NCBI RefSeq assembly: GCF_900111445.1
Contig: NZ_FOHE01000006.1
Span: 149,499 to 213,498, forward strand
Length of the DNA: 64,000 bases
Origin: Oceanobacillus limi
GTDB taxonomy: Bacteria > Bacillota > Bacilli > Bacillales > Amphibacillaceae
Direction: 5' to 3'
Under the pieces are notes generated by a model that worked only from the letters and a program-made list of their open reading frames with translations, did not search any database and was not told the origin of the DNA. The first letter of the stretch is position 1, and each line of letters starts with the position of its first letter. The position numbers and the translations under genes were made by a program. Positions 1 to 8,369 of the stretch are shown piece by piece.

Positions 1-803
1 GCATTAAATTTATCTGCCAAGAGTCCGCCGATTGGACGAAGTAAGGTGGCGATAATGATAAAAATTCCTGTCCTTATCCCAGCGTCTACTGGGTCTAATT
101 GAAAGTTTTCCACGAGAAAGCTAGGTAGAAACATTGTAAATGCAACAAACGAACCAAACGTTATAAAATAAAACAAACAAAGAAACCAGAGCGTTGCATT
201 TTGATATACTCCTTTAATTTGATCGGTCATTGACTTTTTGGCAAGCTGCTCTTTTCTGTCTCCCAATAGGAATGTGAGGACAGCAAATAGTATTAATAGG
301 AATAAGAATATACGTACCGCGTTTTGCCAGCCGAAAGCCTCAGCAATTATTGGTGAGCCAAAGGTAGTAATGGCTGTACCAATGTTACCTACAGCATAAA
401 TACCATTAATAAATCCATGTTTTTCTTTTGGGTAATACTTTGGTAAGGAAGTTACACCAATTGAAAAGGTTGCCCCACCAATACCTAAAACTAAGCCACC
501 AATTATTAAATCCAGAAATGAACTAGCTATACTAATATAAAAAACAGGAAATATGAGAATTAGGAGGCTAATAATAAACATTTTTCTAGCACCTAAACGG
601 TCCGTATAAAAACCAATTGGAATACGGGCAAATGAACCTAGTATAACTGGAACAGCAGTAACGAGAGATGCTTGTCCGGAACTCAATGTAATGTCATCCC
701 TGATATATGGCATTAAGGAAGAAATCAAGACCCAAACCATAAAACCTATGACGAGATTAGAGGTTTGAAGTGTTAATTGTAATCCTGGTTTATTCACGAA
801 CAT
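1..803 (-). CDS. NarK-type nitrate/nitrite MFS transporter (partial)
   Basis: Major facilitator of the nitrate/nitrite porter (NNP) group, expected to move nitrate or nitrite across the cytoplasmic membrane. Only the N-terminal 267 codons are present; the 3' end lies beyond position 1. The start ATG at 803-801 follows an AAGGA ribosome site. Translation begins MFVNKPGLQLTLQTSNLVIG, continues with PVILGSFARIPIGFYTDRLG, the MFS motif A region of this group, and later has a Gly-rich stretch GGATFSIGVTSLPKYYP resembling the nitrate signature. The fumarase/aspartase gene lies 32 bp upstream in the same direction, so co-transcription is possible. The substrate is inferred from the family. Confidence 0.8.
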   Translation of the reverse strand, partial: MFVNKPGLQLTLQTSNLVIGFMVWVLISSLMPYIRDDITLSSGQASLVTAVPVILGSFARIPIGFYTDRLGARKMFIISLLILIFPVFYISIASSFLDLIIGGLVLGIGGATFSIGVTSLPKYYPKEKHGFINGIYAVGNIGTAITTFGSPIIAEAFGWQNAVRIFLFLLILFAVLTFLLGDRKEQLAKKSMTDQIKGVYQNATLWFLCLFYFITFGSFVAFTMFLPSFLVENFQLDPVDAGIRTGIFIIIATLLRPIGGLLADKFN

Positions 804-835
804 CCCATCCTTCTTTGGTTATTTCACTAAGAAAG

Positions 836-2221
836 TTAAATTAATCCCTTTGGTTCCATAGCTTTTTCAATTTCTGGAGTTAGCAAACCTTTTTGTTTAA
901 GAACTTCTTTTACCGTAATATTTTTTTCATCAGCTTCTTTTCCAATTTGAGAAGCTCGATCATACCCCATTATTGGACTCATGGCCGTAACAAGTGCAAG
1001 GCTGGAGTTCATCCAATGCTTGCATATTTCTTCATTTCCCTGTATGCCGCTGATGCATTTAGTAGTAAGTGTTGAAACGGCATTATACATGATTTCAATC
1101 GATTCCATCATTGTATGGGCAATTAAAGGCATCATTACATTGATTTCTAATTGGCTAGCTGTTCCTGCGTTGGCAATAGCAGCTTCATAACCAATAACTT
1201 GAAGGCAAACCATATGGGTCATTTCTAAAATGGCCGGGTTTACTTTTCCAGGCATAATTGTCGATCCGGGCTGGACTGATGGAAGTGTTATTTCGGCCAA
1301 ACCTGTCCGAGGGCCGGAAGCGAGTAAGCGCAAATCACTCGTGATTTTTATGAGATGAATGGACAGTTCCTTCATTGTTGTCATAACACGGATTGGTGCA
1401 CCGGTATTTTGCATAAACTCAAATATATTTTCTGGTTGACGAAAGGGAAGTTTTGTCATTCGATTCACTTCTTGAATGACTAGAGTCGGATAGTCAGGAT
1501 GCGAGTTTACTTTTGTTCCGATCGCATTTCCACCTAAACCAATTTCATATAGTTTATCGGCCGATAATTTGAGTTGGTTGGTGACCGACCGAATTGTATT
1601 TGCATATCCTGCGAATTCCTGCCCTAACCTCATTGGAACAGCATCATGCAAATGGGTGCGACCTGTTTTTTCAATTGCCATAAATTCAATAGATTTTTTA
1701 TCAAATTCCTGGTATAAATCTTCTAATGCAGGTAAAAGTTTGTCATTTATCTTTTCGATGGCAGCAATTTGCATGGATGCGTGAAAGGTATCGTTCGTTG
1801 ATTGGTTTTTATTAACATGGTCATTCGGGTGAATACGTCCATATCCTAAAGACGGGTCGATTAGCTCAGTTGCTCGATTAGCGATGACTTCATTTGCGTT
1901 CATATTTTGTGAGGTTCCTGCACCTGCTTGATAAACGTCAACGACAAAATGATCATCCCATTTTCCGTGGATTACTTCCTCAGCGGCTTGCATAATGGCA
2001 CTTCCAATTGATTTTGGTAATAACTCTAAATCCATGTTTGTTTTTGCAGCAGAAGCTTTCACAATACCTTGCGCTCGAATGATCGAACGTGGCATCCGTT
2101 TACTACTAATTTGAAAATTTTCCACAGCCCGTTGTGTTTGGGCACCATAATATGCGTACTTTGGAACTTTAATGGTTCCTAGTGAATCTCTTTCCATACG
2201 AAAGTTTTCGGAAAGTGTCAT
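836..2221 (-). CDS. Class II fumarase/aspartase superfamily enzyme
   Basis: A 461-residue member of the superfamily that adds or removes water or ammonia across fumarate. Visible motifs are GAQTQRAVENF near the N-terminus, QAGAGTSQNMNANEV, HPNDHVNKNQSTND, GRTHLHDAVPMRLGQEF and the signature loop GSTIMPGKVNP carrying the catalytic serine region. The N-terminus and the GGNAIGTKVNSHP segment look like fumarase C, while GAGTS and QSTND look like aspartase. The sequence therefore does not settle fumarate hydratase against aspartate ammonia-lyase. The start follows AGGAGGA. Its neighbour downstream is the NarK-like transporter. Confidence 0.85.
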   Translation of the reverse strand: MTLSENFRMERDSLGTIKVPKYAYYGAQTQRAVENFQISSKRMPRSIIRAQGIVKASAAKTNMDLELLPKSIGSAIMQAAEEVIHGKWDDHFVVDVYQAGAGTSQNMNANEVIANRATELIDPSLGYGRIHPNDHVNKNQSTNDTFHASMQIAAIEKINDKLLPALEDLYQEFDKKSIEFMAIEKTGRTHLHDAVPMRLGQEFAGYANTIRSVTNQLKLSADKLYEIGLGGNAIGTKVNSHPDYPTLVIQEVNRMTKLPFRQPENIFEFMQNTGAPIRVMTTMKELSIHLIKITSDLRLLASGPRTGLAEITLPSVQPGSTIMPGKVNPAILEMTHMVCLQVIGYEAAIANAGTASQLEINVMMPLIAHTMMESIEIMYNAVSTLTTKCISGIQGNEEICKHWMNSSLALVTAMSPIMGYDRASQIGKEADEKNITVKEVLKQKGLLTPEIEKAMEPKGLI

Positions 2222-2352
2222 TTTCTCCTCCTAAATTGTGTAGATCTAATATTAGTGTTTCCTAAGTGGCTGGGAATAATCGGACAATATGGGCTGGGCT
2301 GATTTGGTGGTAGTTTGTAGAGAGTTAGAAGGCATTAAATGGGAATGAGAAA

Positions 2353-2571
2353 TTATGTTCCAGTATCTTTTTGTAACGGACCAGCTGAGAGGATGTTATC
2401 TGTTCTAAACGTTCGGACCTTTTTTCGATAATAGCAAAATGCTACCACATGATCTTCCTTTAGTTCCACAACTCGAATAATTCGTTGCGTTATTTTTTGA
2501 TTGCGATCCATATAGAAAATCATAATTTTCTTTTTGAGTTCTTTAGATTGCAAAAACCAATTATTCATCAT
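2353..2571 (-). CDS. Small WYL-like protein
   Basis: A 72-residue basic protein with no signal or membrane segment. The part RIIRVVELKEDHVVAFCYYR followed by KVRTFRTDNILSAGP resembles the beta-strand core of the ligand-sensing WYL domain, here standing alone without an HTH. An AGGGTGG ribosome site precedes the two possible ATG starts (2571 or 2568). The function is unknown. It may be a free sensing domain, but that is inference. Confidence 0.6.
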   Translation of the reverse strand: MMNNWFLQSKELKKKIMIFYMDRNQKITQRIIRVVELKEDHVVAFCYYRKKVRTFRTDNILSAGPLQKDTGT

Positions 2572-2641
2572 CTGACCACCCTGGATAGAATGTATGTTCT
2601 GTTTTTTATTATATTATCATGAGTATGTATCTAAATCAATA

Positions 2642-2905
2642 TTACGTTTCCTCTTCCTGTTCCTCTTTTTCCTCTTCGCTTTCTGCATCCTCTAAGTCAA
2701 GCCATGACAGCATTTCTCGGACTAGTGTATTTATTTTCTCGTCTACGGTTTCATCCCCGTATTTTTTCTTAGCAAACTCAATGTTCTCCATAACATCATC
2801 AGCAAATTTAATAATCGGTTCATCATCTTCTAAGTTATTAAATAAATCAAGAATGTCATCTAAAGCATTATCGAATTTTTTTCTTTCTAAGTCATTTGCT
2901 TTCAT
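2642..2905 (-). CDS. mstX: Mistic (MstX) homologue
   Basis: Acidic 87-residue protein. The central stretch DDEPIIKFADDVMENIEFAK followed by KYGDETVDEKINTLVREML lines up with Bacillus subtilis Mistic (remembered as DEPLIQLDDDTAELM...YGQEKLNEKLNTIIKQIL), an unusual membrane-associating protein co-expressed with the K+ channel YugO. The C-terminus is a run of Glu/Asp. ATG at 2905 is preferred because AGGTG sits a proper distance upstream; GTG 2914 and ATG 2911 are alternatives. In B. subtilis mstX precedes and overlaps yugO. Here it lies about 1.3 kb downstream of yugO with unrelated genes between. Confidence 0.75.
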   Translation of the reverse strand: MKANDLERKKFDNALDDILDLFNNLEDDEPIIKFADDVMENIEFAKKKYGDETVDEKINTLVREMLSWLDLEDAESEEEKEEQEEET

Positions 2906-3012
2906 TTCCATCACCTAATTTTAGAATGCCCAAAAGTAGGTGAAAATAAAGGTATAAACTAATTTTGGATGAAAAAGTAAAAATGGGAGAATCGAAAGAA
3001 ATTATCTAGCTA

Positions 3013-3183
3013 ATGAACATGACATGGGATAAGTTGTTACTTCTGCTTTGCCGAGGTAAACCTTATCAGGTCCTGAGCTTGGATGAGGAGCAAAAAGGAT
3101 TTCCAGGTGTTCCAGTCGAAATAGATATAAAGAACCAAGGTGCCAGGCACCCGTCGAAATTCGACGAGTGCCTGGCACCTTAA
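3013..3183 (+). pseudogene. Short ORF ending in a palindromic repeat, possible gene remnant
   Basis: An open frame of 56 codons beginning MNMTWDKLLLLLCRGKPYQ and running straight into repeat copy 3139-3179, which supplies the last 14 codons and the stop. The first part reads like a protein N-terminus of normal composition cut off by the repeat. No clear ribosome site is seen and no family is recognised with confidence. It may be a remnant or chance. Confidence 0.3.
3139..3179. repeat. Palindromic repeat copy 1
   Basis: Near-perfect inverted repeat of 20-bp arms (GGTGCCAGGCAC...GTCGAA, then its complement) around a single base. The right arm differs at the second of two inner bases. It lies at the end of a short ORF and just before the DUF6438 gene, whose apparent upstream GTG start at 3168 is repeat sequence. 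Confidence 0.9.
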
Positions 3184-3191
3184 AAGGGGGA

Positions 3192-3779
3192 ATGGAATTG
3201 TTTAAGAAGATTTATTTGGAACGTTCTGGTTGTTACGGGGCATGTCCTATTTATTCGGTTGAAGTTAATCGAGATGGAAGGCTTAAATGGATTGGTGAAA
3301 TGTTTGTGTCCTATGTGGGTGAAACTTCTTATCAAGTTTCTAATAAGAAATTACAAAAGCTAGAAAGGTTATTGAAGGAATTCGATTATCGTAATTATAA
3401 AAAGGAGTGTGGAGGATTATTTGCAACCGACCAATCAAACTGTATTACCAGAGTAGAATTTGTAGATGGTTTTGTTAAGGAAATTGATCATTATTTAGGA
3501 GAGATGGATGAAACTCCAAACGATGCCAAATACTCGATGAAAAATCTAGAGAAATTTGAGCAAAAGCTAGAAAGCATTATGGGGGTTCGTCAATTGGTAA
3601 GACAGACACTATATTTGTATCATTTATTTGCTGTAAAAGATGGATTGGAAGCGATTGTATCCGCTCCGAATCAGAAGTCAGCAAAGCGTTTAATAGATGG
3701 GAAACAGACTTTCGAAATAAAGAAAATCGGTAAGGATACTACAGAAGCATTACATCCATATGTAGTTTTGAAAAAGTGA
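3192..3779 (+). CDS. DUF6438-type protein
   Basis: About 195 residues. The motif LERSGCYGACPIYSVEV near the N-terminus matches the conserved Cys-containing opening of the DUF6438 family, whose function is unknown. No signal peptide or membrane segment is visible. The reading frame is open back into the repeat (GTG at 3168), but that start is unlikely. ATG 3192 lies only two bases after AAAAGGGGG, so TTG 3198 with a better-spaced ribosome site is a real alternative. The gene is transcribed against its neighbours and sits between the Mistic and YugO homologues, which suggests insertion of a foreign gene there. Confidence 0.7.
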   Translation: MELFKKIYLERSGCYGACPIYSVEVNRDGRLKWIGEMFVSYVGETSYQVSNKKLQKLERLLKEFDYRNYKKECGGLFATDQSNCITRVEFVDGFVKEIDHYLGEMDETPNDAKYSMKNLEKFEQKLESIMGVRQLVRQTLYLYHLFAVKDGLEAIVSAPNQKSAKRLIDGKQTFEIKKIGKDTTEALHPYVVLKK

Positions 3780-3853
3780 CGTCGTTATGAATTTGGGTGG
3801 TTTGTAAGTATTATAAATGGGAGAAAGTACATGGAAGAAAATAGGAATGCGTT

Positions 3854-4105
3854 TTAGTACCAATTGGATAAGTACGATAGGAATGACTTGCAATTTTTAA
3901 CAAATAAATCAATAAAAAAAGAATCGTTTTCCCATTTTTGAGGATGACGATTCTTGTGTTTTGTACGGTATAAATGATCTTTTTTATTTTTTGTTTTTCT
4001 AGTGCGTAAGTCTAGCTTTGCATACGGACTTCGATTGATTTCGGGAGTTAATCTACCCTCTCGAATTAATTTTCTACGCTTTTTGTGCGCCTCGGATCTT
4101 CCCAT
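3854..4105 (-). CDS. Small basic conserved protein (MGRSEAHKKRR type)
   Basis: An 83-residue, Lys/Arg-rich protein beginning MGRSEAHKKRRKLIREGRL, an opening I associate with a small Bacillus protein family of unknown role. ATG 4105 has AGGAGAG nine bases upstream; the longer open frame to 4189 is read-through of a repeat and is not used. The C-terminal 20 residues are hydrophobic and aromatic, unlike the basic body, and may be an extension specific to this strain. Nucleic-acid binding is possible from composition only. Confidence 0.55.
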   Translation of the reverse strand: MGRSEAHKKRRKLIREGRLTPEINRSPYAKLDLRTRKTKNKKDHLYRTKHKNRHPQKWENDSFFIDLFVKNCKSFLSYLSNWY

Positions 4106-4160
4106 TCTATTCACTCTCCTAAAATATATTTCTTCTACAGTATACAATATCGTACAAAAA

Positions 4161-4201
4161 GGTGCCAGGCACCTGTCGAAAGTCGACAAGTGCCTGGCAC
4201 C
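4161..4201. repeat. Palindromic repeat copy 2
   Basis: GGTGCCAGGCACCTGTCGAA / complement, 41 bp. It starts 8 nt after the stop codon of the yugO homologue (minus strand). On that strand it could act as a hairpin at the transcript end. The A5 tract at 4156-4160 becomes a U tract on the minus-strand transcript. Confidence 0.9.
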
Positions 4202-4209
4202 TCATTAAT

Positions 4210-5238
4210 TTAGCCTTCGATTTTTTCGTATGTTTCTTTGTCGCAAATGATGTAGAGTTCAGCGTCGGTTGGAATTTTCTCTTCTAATCTTCTATTGATG
4301 TCTAAACGATCTCCATCGGCAATTAGCGTTGCCCCTTTTTCTAATAAATCATTAAATGCTTCTTTATATGTTGTCCAGTTTTTGTTTTTGACTTTAAAGA
4401 GGTCATCGCCATGCTGTCTACTAATTAGTTGCGAATATACTTTGCTCACTCCTTGATACATGGCAGACCGAACAGCTAAGCTAGAAATTGTTTCTTGAGA
4501 TAAAATGAATTCATCTACATTGACGTGTGAAAAATTCGAAATGTGATCTTCGTTTAATATTTCAACTGTTGTATGTACAGCGGGTGCTAATCGCTCAACG
4601 ACAATTGCAACTGTTAACGTTTTTGCATCACGTAGGGAAGGTTCTTGGATCGTGTCATCAGAAAAAATAATTACTGATTTCGCCATAGAGATATTTGCTT
4701 TTTCAAATGTCTGCTCTTCAGTTGAGTTGCCTTGGATATAATGAACACGATTATTGGAAACATCCACCGGAGATTTAGGTAAAGAGTCGATGAGTACTAT
4801 TTCAACTGTTTGATTTGATTTTAAAAGCTCTGTAATTGCTGATTCTGATTTCTTTCCCCAACCAATAATAATGATATGATTCTCATTTGTGTAGTTCATT
4901 TTTCCTTCCTCCCTTTTTCTCCTAAAGATTGTAAAGACATCAATGATTTTTCCGATGATGATACCTAATAAGCCAATTCCAACTAAATACATGATGATTG
5001 AAAATAACTTTCCAGCCATTGTTATTGGTGAATAATCTCCGTAACCTACTGTCGTAAAGGTTGTCATAACAAAATAAAATGAATTCAATAGGCTCTCAAA
5101 GTTATCCGGCTCTAGAAAATAAATAATAAATGTACTTAGAATCGTAAAAAGTGCTGTGGAGATAAATAATGTTAAATTTCTCATTCGAATCAAATTTAAT
5201 CCTAGTTTTAAAAAGAAATGCAATCGTATTTCCCCCAA
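4210..5238 (-). CDS. yugO: Potassium channel with RCK domain (YugO-like)
   Basis: A 342-residue two-transmembrane K+ channel. Residues 22-42 form TM1, the pore helix follows, the selectivity filter TVGYGD is at residues 63-68, and TM2 covers about 78-100. The cytoplasmic part begins HIIIIGWGKKSE, the Rossmann-like RCK/TrkA-N nucleotide-gating domain, and carries a conserved acidic pattern (VLIDSLP, IQGNSTEE). The length and order match B. subtilis YugO, used for K+ efflux and electrical signalling in biofilms. The partner Mistic homologue is on the same strand but downstream and separated. Confidence 0.88.
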   Translation of the reverse strand: MGEIRLHFFLKLGLNLIRMRNLTLFISTALFTILSTFIIYFLEPDNFESLLNSFYFVMTTFTTVGYGDYSPITMAGKLFSIIMYLVGIGLLGIIIGKIIDVFTIFRRKREEGKMNYTNENHIIIIGWGKKSESAITELLKSNQTVEIVLIDSLPKSPVDVSNNRVHYIQGNSTEEQTFEKANISMAKSVIIFSDDTIQEPSLRDAKTLTVAIVVERLAPAVHTTVEILNEDHISNFSHVNVDEFILSQETISSLAVRSAMYQGVSKVYSQLISRQHGDDLFKVKNKNWTTYKEAFNDLLEKGATLIADGDRLDINRRLEEKIPTDAELYIICDKETYEKIEG

Positions 5239-5427
5239 TCTCTATCCATGAATATGTAAAACCTATTTCATTTTAACATAATATTTCCACTATAATCGTT
5301 GTTTTTGAGAGAAATGTTCGGTCTGTAGTTGGAGTTTCTCAACAATAAAAGAAGAAGGGTTTTTTTTATTGTCAAAGTTCAGTCGGGCCGAAGACAATAT
5401 TGAATGGAAAGGGTTAGTTAGAAAAAA

Positions 5428-5468
5428 GGTGCCAGGCACTTGTCGAAATCCGACAAGTGCCTGGCACC
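5428..5468. repeat. Palindromic repeat copy 3
   Basis: Arms GGTGCCAGGCACTTGTCG / complement, 41 bp, flanked by A6 on the left and TTTT on the right, so it has the form of a bidirectional intrinsic terminator. It lies 7 nt beyond the stop of the minus-strand gene ending at 5476. Confidence 0.92.
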
Positions 5469-5475
5469 TTTTCTG

Positions 5476-5658
5476 TTATTTCAGTTTATCCATTTGGGGG
5501 TCTTTTTTTAATTTGACGTTGTATGGGTTTTTATTTTTGGGATCCTCTTTTGTATCTACTTGTAGTCCCATTTGTTTTCCTAATGGGTCGTTTATTATAC
5601 TTTCCTGAATCCCGTCAAAGTGCTGTTCTGATTCCTTGTAATCTTGATTGTTATTCAC
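5476..5658 (-). CDS. Small hydrophilic protein of unknown function
   Basis: A 60-residue charged protein (VNNNQDYKESEQHFDGIQES...) ending in Lys-rich sequence. GTG 5658 is chosen because GGAGGTG lies immediately upstream at ideal spacing; the open frame continues to an ATG at 5712 without a ribosome site. No domain is recognised. The composition resembles small cytosolic or spore-associated Bacillus proteins, but this is only a guess. Confidence 0.55.
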   Translation of the reverse strand: MNNNQDYKESEQHFDGIQESIINDPLGKQMGLQVDTKEDPKNKNPYNVKLKKDPQMDKLK

Positions 5659-5971
5659 TTTTTCACCTCCTACTCCTATGTTGCAACGGATATGGGGAGA
5701 AAATGTATACATGATTTATGTAATTTTATGAAAATAACTAATTTAGCTAGTAATTTATGCTAAAATTAATAGGATACATTAATTGGAAATGAAATTTAAA
5801 TATAAGTATGGATAAAATGAGTCACTGTCGGCTTGTTATTTTCTTATGCTAGATAATCAGTTGGAAATCAATCGTATAAACTATATTGATATTGCTCCTC
5901 TTTTTAGGAGATCTTACAAACTACATATTCAATTGAACCTGTGCAAAAGTCATCAAATAGGGGGAAGCATT

Positions 5972-6514
5972 ATGATTGAATTACAATACTTTACTCGATC
6001 TGATTTTAACCAACTTATACATTGGGTTAATTCGCCAGATCTATTACTGCAATGGGCTGGATCTAGCTTTACATGGCCATTGGATATCAATCAGTTAGAA
6101 AAATATATAAAAGATGCAAATGCTAAAAACACAAAAAGTTTGGTGTATAAAGTCGTGCTTAAAGAGACAGGCGATGCTATCGGCCATATTTCAATGACTG
6201 GAATTGATTTAAAAAATTGTTCCGCAAGAATAGGTAGAGTTTTAATCGGTGATAAAAATATTAGAGGAAACGGAATCGGTCAATTAATGATGAAAGAAAT
6301 ATTAGAAATTGCTTTTGCAGAGCTTGGTTTACATAGGGTTAGTCTAGGTGTATTTGAGTTTAATAGATCTGCTATTTCTTGCTATGAAAAGGTAGGCTTC
6401 AAAAAAGAAGGGGTTCTAAGAGATTACTTGAAGGTTGATGATGATGAATATTGGGACTTAAGGGAAATGAGCATATTGGAACGGGAATGGTTAGATACGT
6501 TCCGTTTGAATTAG
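5972..6514 (+). CDS. GNAT family N-acetyltransferase (RimJ/RimL-like)
   Basis: A 180-residue acetyl-CoA-dependent acetyltransferase. The acetyl-CoA loop is seen as IRGNGIGQLMMKEI (Q/RxxGxG/A type), followed by GLHRVSLGVFEFNRSAISCY and EKVGFKKEGVLRDYL, the usual closing motifs of the RimJ/RimL branch. ATG 5972 follows GGGGAAG; an upstream open frame from 5846 lacks a ribosome site. The substrate is unknown. It is monocistronic in appearance. Confidence 0.85.
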   Translation: MIELQYFTRSDFNQLIHWVNSPDLLLQWAGSSFTWPLDINQLEKYIKDANAKNTKSLVYKVVLKETGDAIGHISMTGIDLKNCSARIGRVLIGDKNIRGNGIGQLMMKEILEIAFAELGLHRVSLGVFEFNRSAISCYEKVGFKKEGVLRDYLKVDDDEYWDLREMSILEREWLDTFRLN

Positions 6515-6589
6515 TGAGTTTGTTAAGTGTAGTATCATTCCCATTTTAATTAAAACACAAGGAATGACAGGATTCCAAAAATATGCGAT

Positions 6590-6605
6590 ACTTACCTAGG
6601 TAAGT
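6590..6605. promoter_or_regulatory. Palindromic operator of the MarR gene
   Basis: ACTTACCTAGGTAAGT is a perfect 16-bp palindrome placed 23 bp before the TTG start of the MarR regulator. MarR proteins bind such sites as dimers, so autoregulation of the marR-MFS operon is the natural reading. Confidence 0.7.
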
Positions 6606-6628
6606 AATTATGTATTGGGGGTTTCAAT

Positions 6629-7030
6629 TTGTCTGATCAGGATTTCTTTCATTTATTAAATCAGAAGGTTCGTTTCATTAACAAGCAGTTGAATGATTGT
6701 CTAAGTCAGTATGGACTATATAAATCACAATGGTCTGTACTTTTTTTATTGAATAAAGAAGGTGCCATGACTCAAACCGAGATCACCCACTATTTTCATG
6801 TAGAAGCACCAACGGTTACACGGACATTGAAAAGAATGGAAGCAAACAACTGGGTTAAGCGAGTCCAAGGAAACGATAAGCGTGAACGGCTCATCGATTT
6901 AACAGAAATGGCAAAGCAAAGATATGGAGAGATAGAAAAAGCAATTTCTGAGCAAGAACGAAAAATGGTCGCTAACCTATCCAATACAGAAAAACAAAAG
7001 CTTTATAATCTATTACAGAAGTTAGGGTGA
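6629..7030 (+). CDS. MarR family transcriptional regulator
   Basis: A 133-residue winged-helix regulator. The recognition region reads MTQTEITHYFHVEAPTVTRT and the wing VKRVQGNDKRERLIDLTE, both typical of MarR. The TTG start follows GGGGG at eight bases. It is 18 bp upstream of an MFS efflux gene and directly behind a perfect palindrome, so it probably represses both itself and the pump until a small molecule binds. The arrangement resembles the B. subtilis ywoH-ywoG pair. The ligand is not known. Confidence 0.9.
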   Translation: MSDQDFFHLLNQKVRFINKQLNDCLSQYGLYKSQWSVLFLLNKEGAMTQTEITHYFHVEAPTVTRTLKRMEANNWVKRVQGNDKRERLIDLTEMAKQRYGEIEKAISEQERKMVANLSNTEKQKLYNLLQKLG

Positions 7031-7048
7031 GAGGAGAGCAATAACATC

Positions 7049-8233
7049 ATGAATAAACAACGGCGTCCGATTTGGACAAAAAGTTTTATAAACATTTCAT
7101 TAACCAACTTTATCGTTTTTGTTGCGTTTTATACATTATTAACGACTTTACCTATTTATGTGATCCAGGAACTAGATGGAACCGAGGCCCAAGCTGGCTT
7201 AGTAGTCACAAGCATGTTAATTGCTGCAATCATAATCCGTCCATTTTCCGGTAGTATATTAGATAAATTAGGGAAAGGAAAAGGACTGATATGGTCAGTT
7301 GCTGCATTTACCGTGACCATGTTGCTATATATGGGAGTAGATAGTTTTATAACCTTAATGATTACAAGATTTATTCATGGTTTATCATTTGGAGTGTTAA
7401 CAACCGCAACGAGTGCAATTGCAGCTGATGTTGTTCCAGAGGAGAGAAGGGGGGAGGGGTTAGGGTACTTCGCTATGTCCATGAATATCGCTATGGTAAT
7501 TGGCCCATTCCTAGGACTTACGCTTCTACAATTTTTATCATTTCACTTCTTATTTATCATTTTGAGTTTTATTATGATTGTCGGATTTATATGTTCCTTT
7601 TTCGTAAACGCTCCAGAGCATGTTCAAAATACACTTAGTAAAGTGAAGCACAAATTATCCATCCATGATTTGGTAGAAGTAAAAGCATTTCCAATTGCAA
7701 TGATTAGTAGTTTAGTAGGAATAGCTTACGCCAGTATTTTATCTTACATCAGTGTTTATGCTGGGGAGATAGGTCTTTCTCATGTTGCTAGTTATTTCTT
7801 TGTGGTATTTGCACTGGTAATGATCCTTTCTCGTCCATCGCTTGGCCAGTTATTCGATCTCAAGGGGCCAAAATACGTGATTATACCTTGCTTAATCATA
7901 TTTAGTCTCGGTTTATTTGTCCTTAGCAATGCAACTTCTGCTTGGATGTTCCTGCTCGCTGCGGCTATTATTGGGTTAGGTAGTGGTTCTTTATTACCAA
8001 GTTTTCAAACAATGTGCATTCAAGCTGCCGAAAGAAATCGAAGCGGACACGCAACAGCAACGTTCTTTATTTTTTGGGATATAGGCATTGCATTTGGAGC
8101 ATATATTTTGGGGACCATTGTAACGCTATTTAATTTTCAAATATTGTATATGATCTGTGCCGCATTCGTAATTTTAATATTAGGATTATTCATTCTGCAT
8201 CAAAGACTAACTAGAAAATTGGCTTCGCGGTAA
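7049..8233 (+). CDS. MFS drug-efflux-type transporter (YwoG-like)
   Basis: A 394-residue, 12-helix major facilitator. Motif A is visible as RPFSGSILDKLGKGKG after TM2. The mid-protein motif PEERRGEGLGYFAMSMNIAM and IGPFLGLTLL matches the proton-coupled multidrug exporters. It is translated from ATG after GAGAGGAGAG, 18 bp behind the MarR gene, so it is very likely a MarR-controlled efflux pump. The substrates cannot be read from sequence. Confidence 0.85.
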   Translation: MNKQRRPIWTKSFINISLTNFIVFVAFYTLLTTLPIYVIQELDGTEAQAGLVVTSMLIAAIIIRPFSGSILDKLGKGKGLIWSVAAFTVTMLLYMGVDSFITLMITRFIHGLSFGVLTTATSAIAADVVPEERRGEGLGYFAMSMNIAMVIGPFLGLTLLQFLSFHFLFIILSFIMIVGFICSFFVNAPEHVQNTLSKVKHKLSIHDLVEVKAFPIAMISSLVGIAYASILSYISVYAGEIGLSHVASYFFVVFALVMILSRPSLGQLFDLKGPKYVIIPCLIIFSLGLFVLSNATSAWMFLLAAAIIGLGSGSLLPSFQTMCIQAAERNRSGHATATFFIFWDIGIAFGAYILGTIVTLFNFQILYMICAAFVILILGLFILHQRLTRKLASR

Positions 8234-8239
8234 TTTAAT

Positions 8240-8280
8240 GGCGCCAGGCACTTGTCAATATTTGACAAGTGCCTGGCACC
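8240..8280. repeat. Palindromic repeat copy 4
   Basis: GGCGCCAGGCACTTGTCAA / complement with TTTTT just after, 6 nt beyond the MFS stop codon. It could serve as the terminator of the marR-MFS operon, since no other hairpin is seen there. Confidence 0.9.
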
Positions 8281-8297
8281 ATTTTTAATAAAAAGAT

Positions 8298-8311
8298 TGC
8301 AAACGATTTCA
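8298..8311. promoter_or_regulatory. Probable CcpA cre site
   Basis: TGCAAACGATTTCA matches the cre consensus TGWNANCGNTNWCA at all but the third position. It lies just upstream of a TATAAT -10 box (8323-8328) for the LacI-type regulator gene, which fits glucose repression of an alpha-glucoside operon. Confidence 0.55.
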
Positions 8312-8331
8312 GTTTGTGCTACTATAATTTA

Positions 8332-8345
8332 CGTAAACGTTTACG
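8332..8345. promoter_or_regulatory. LacI-type operator, regulator promoter
   Basis: CGTAAACGTTTACG is a perfect palindrome four bases after the TATAAT box, so a bound repressor would block transcription start. The same core recurs before the ABC transporter operon at 9395-9418. Confidence 0.75.
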
Positions 8346-8369
8346 CTTTCTTTCAAAGGGGCATATGAA

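Noticed and set aside
893..1784. Three open frames on the plus strand opposite the fumarase/aspartase
   Set aside because: No ribosome sites, odd composition, and entirely antisense to a well-supported gene.
3168..3191. Upstream GTG start of the DUF6438 gene
   Set aside because: It lies inside the palindromic repeat and has no ribosome site.
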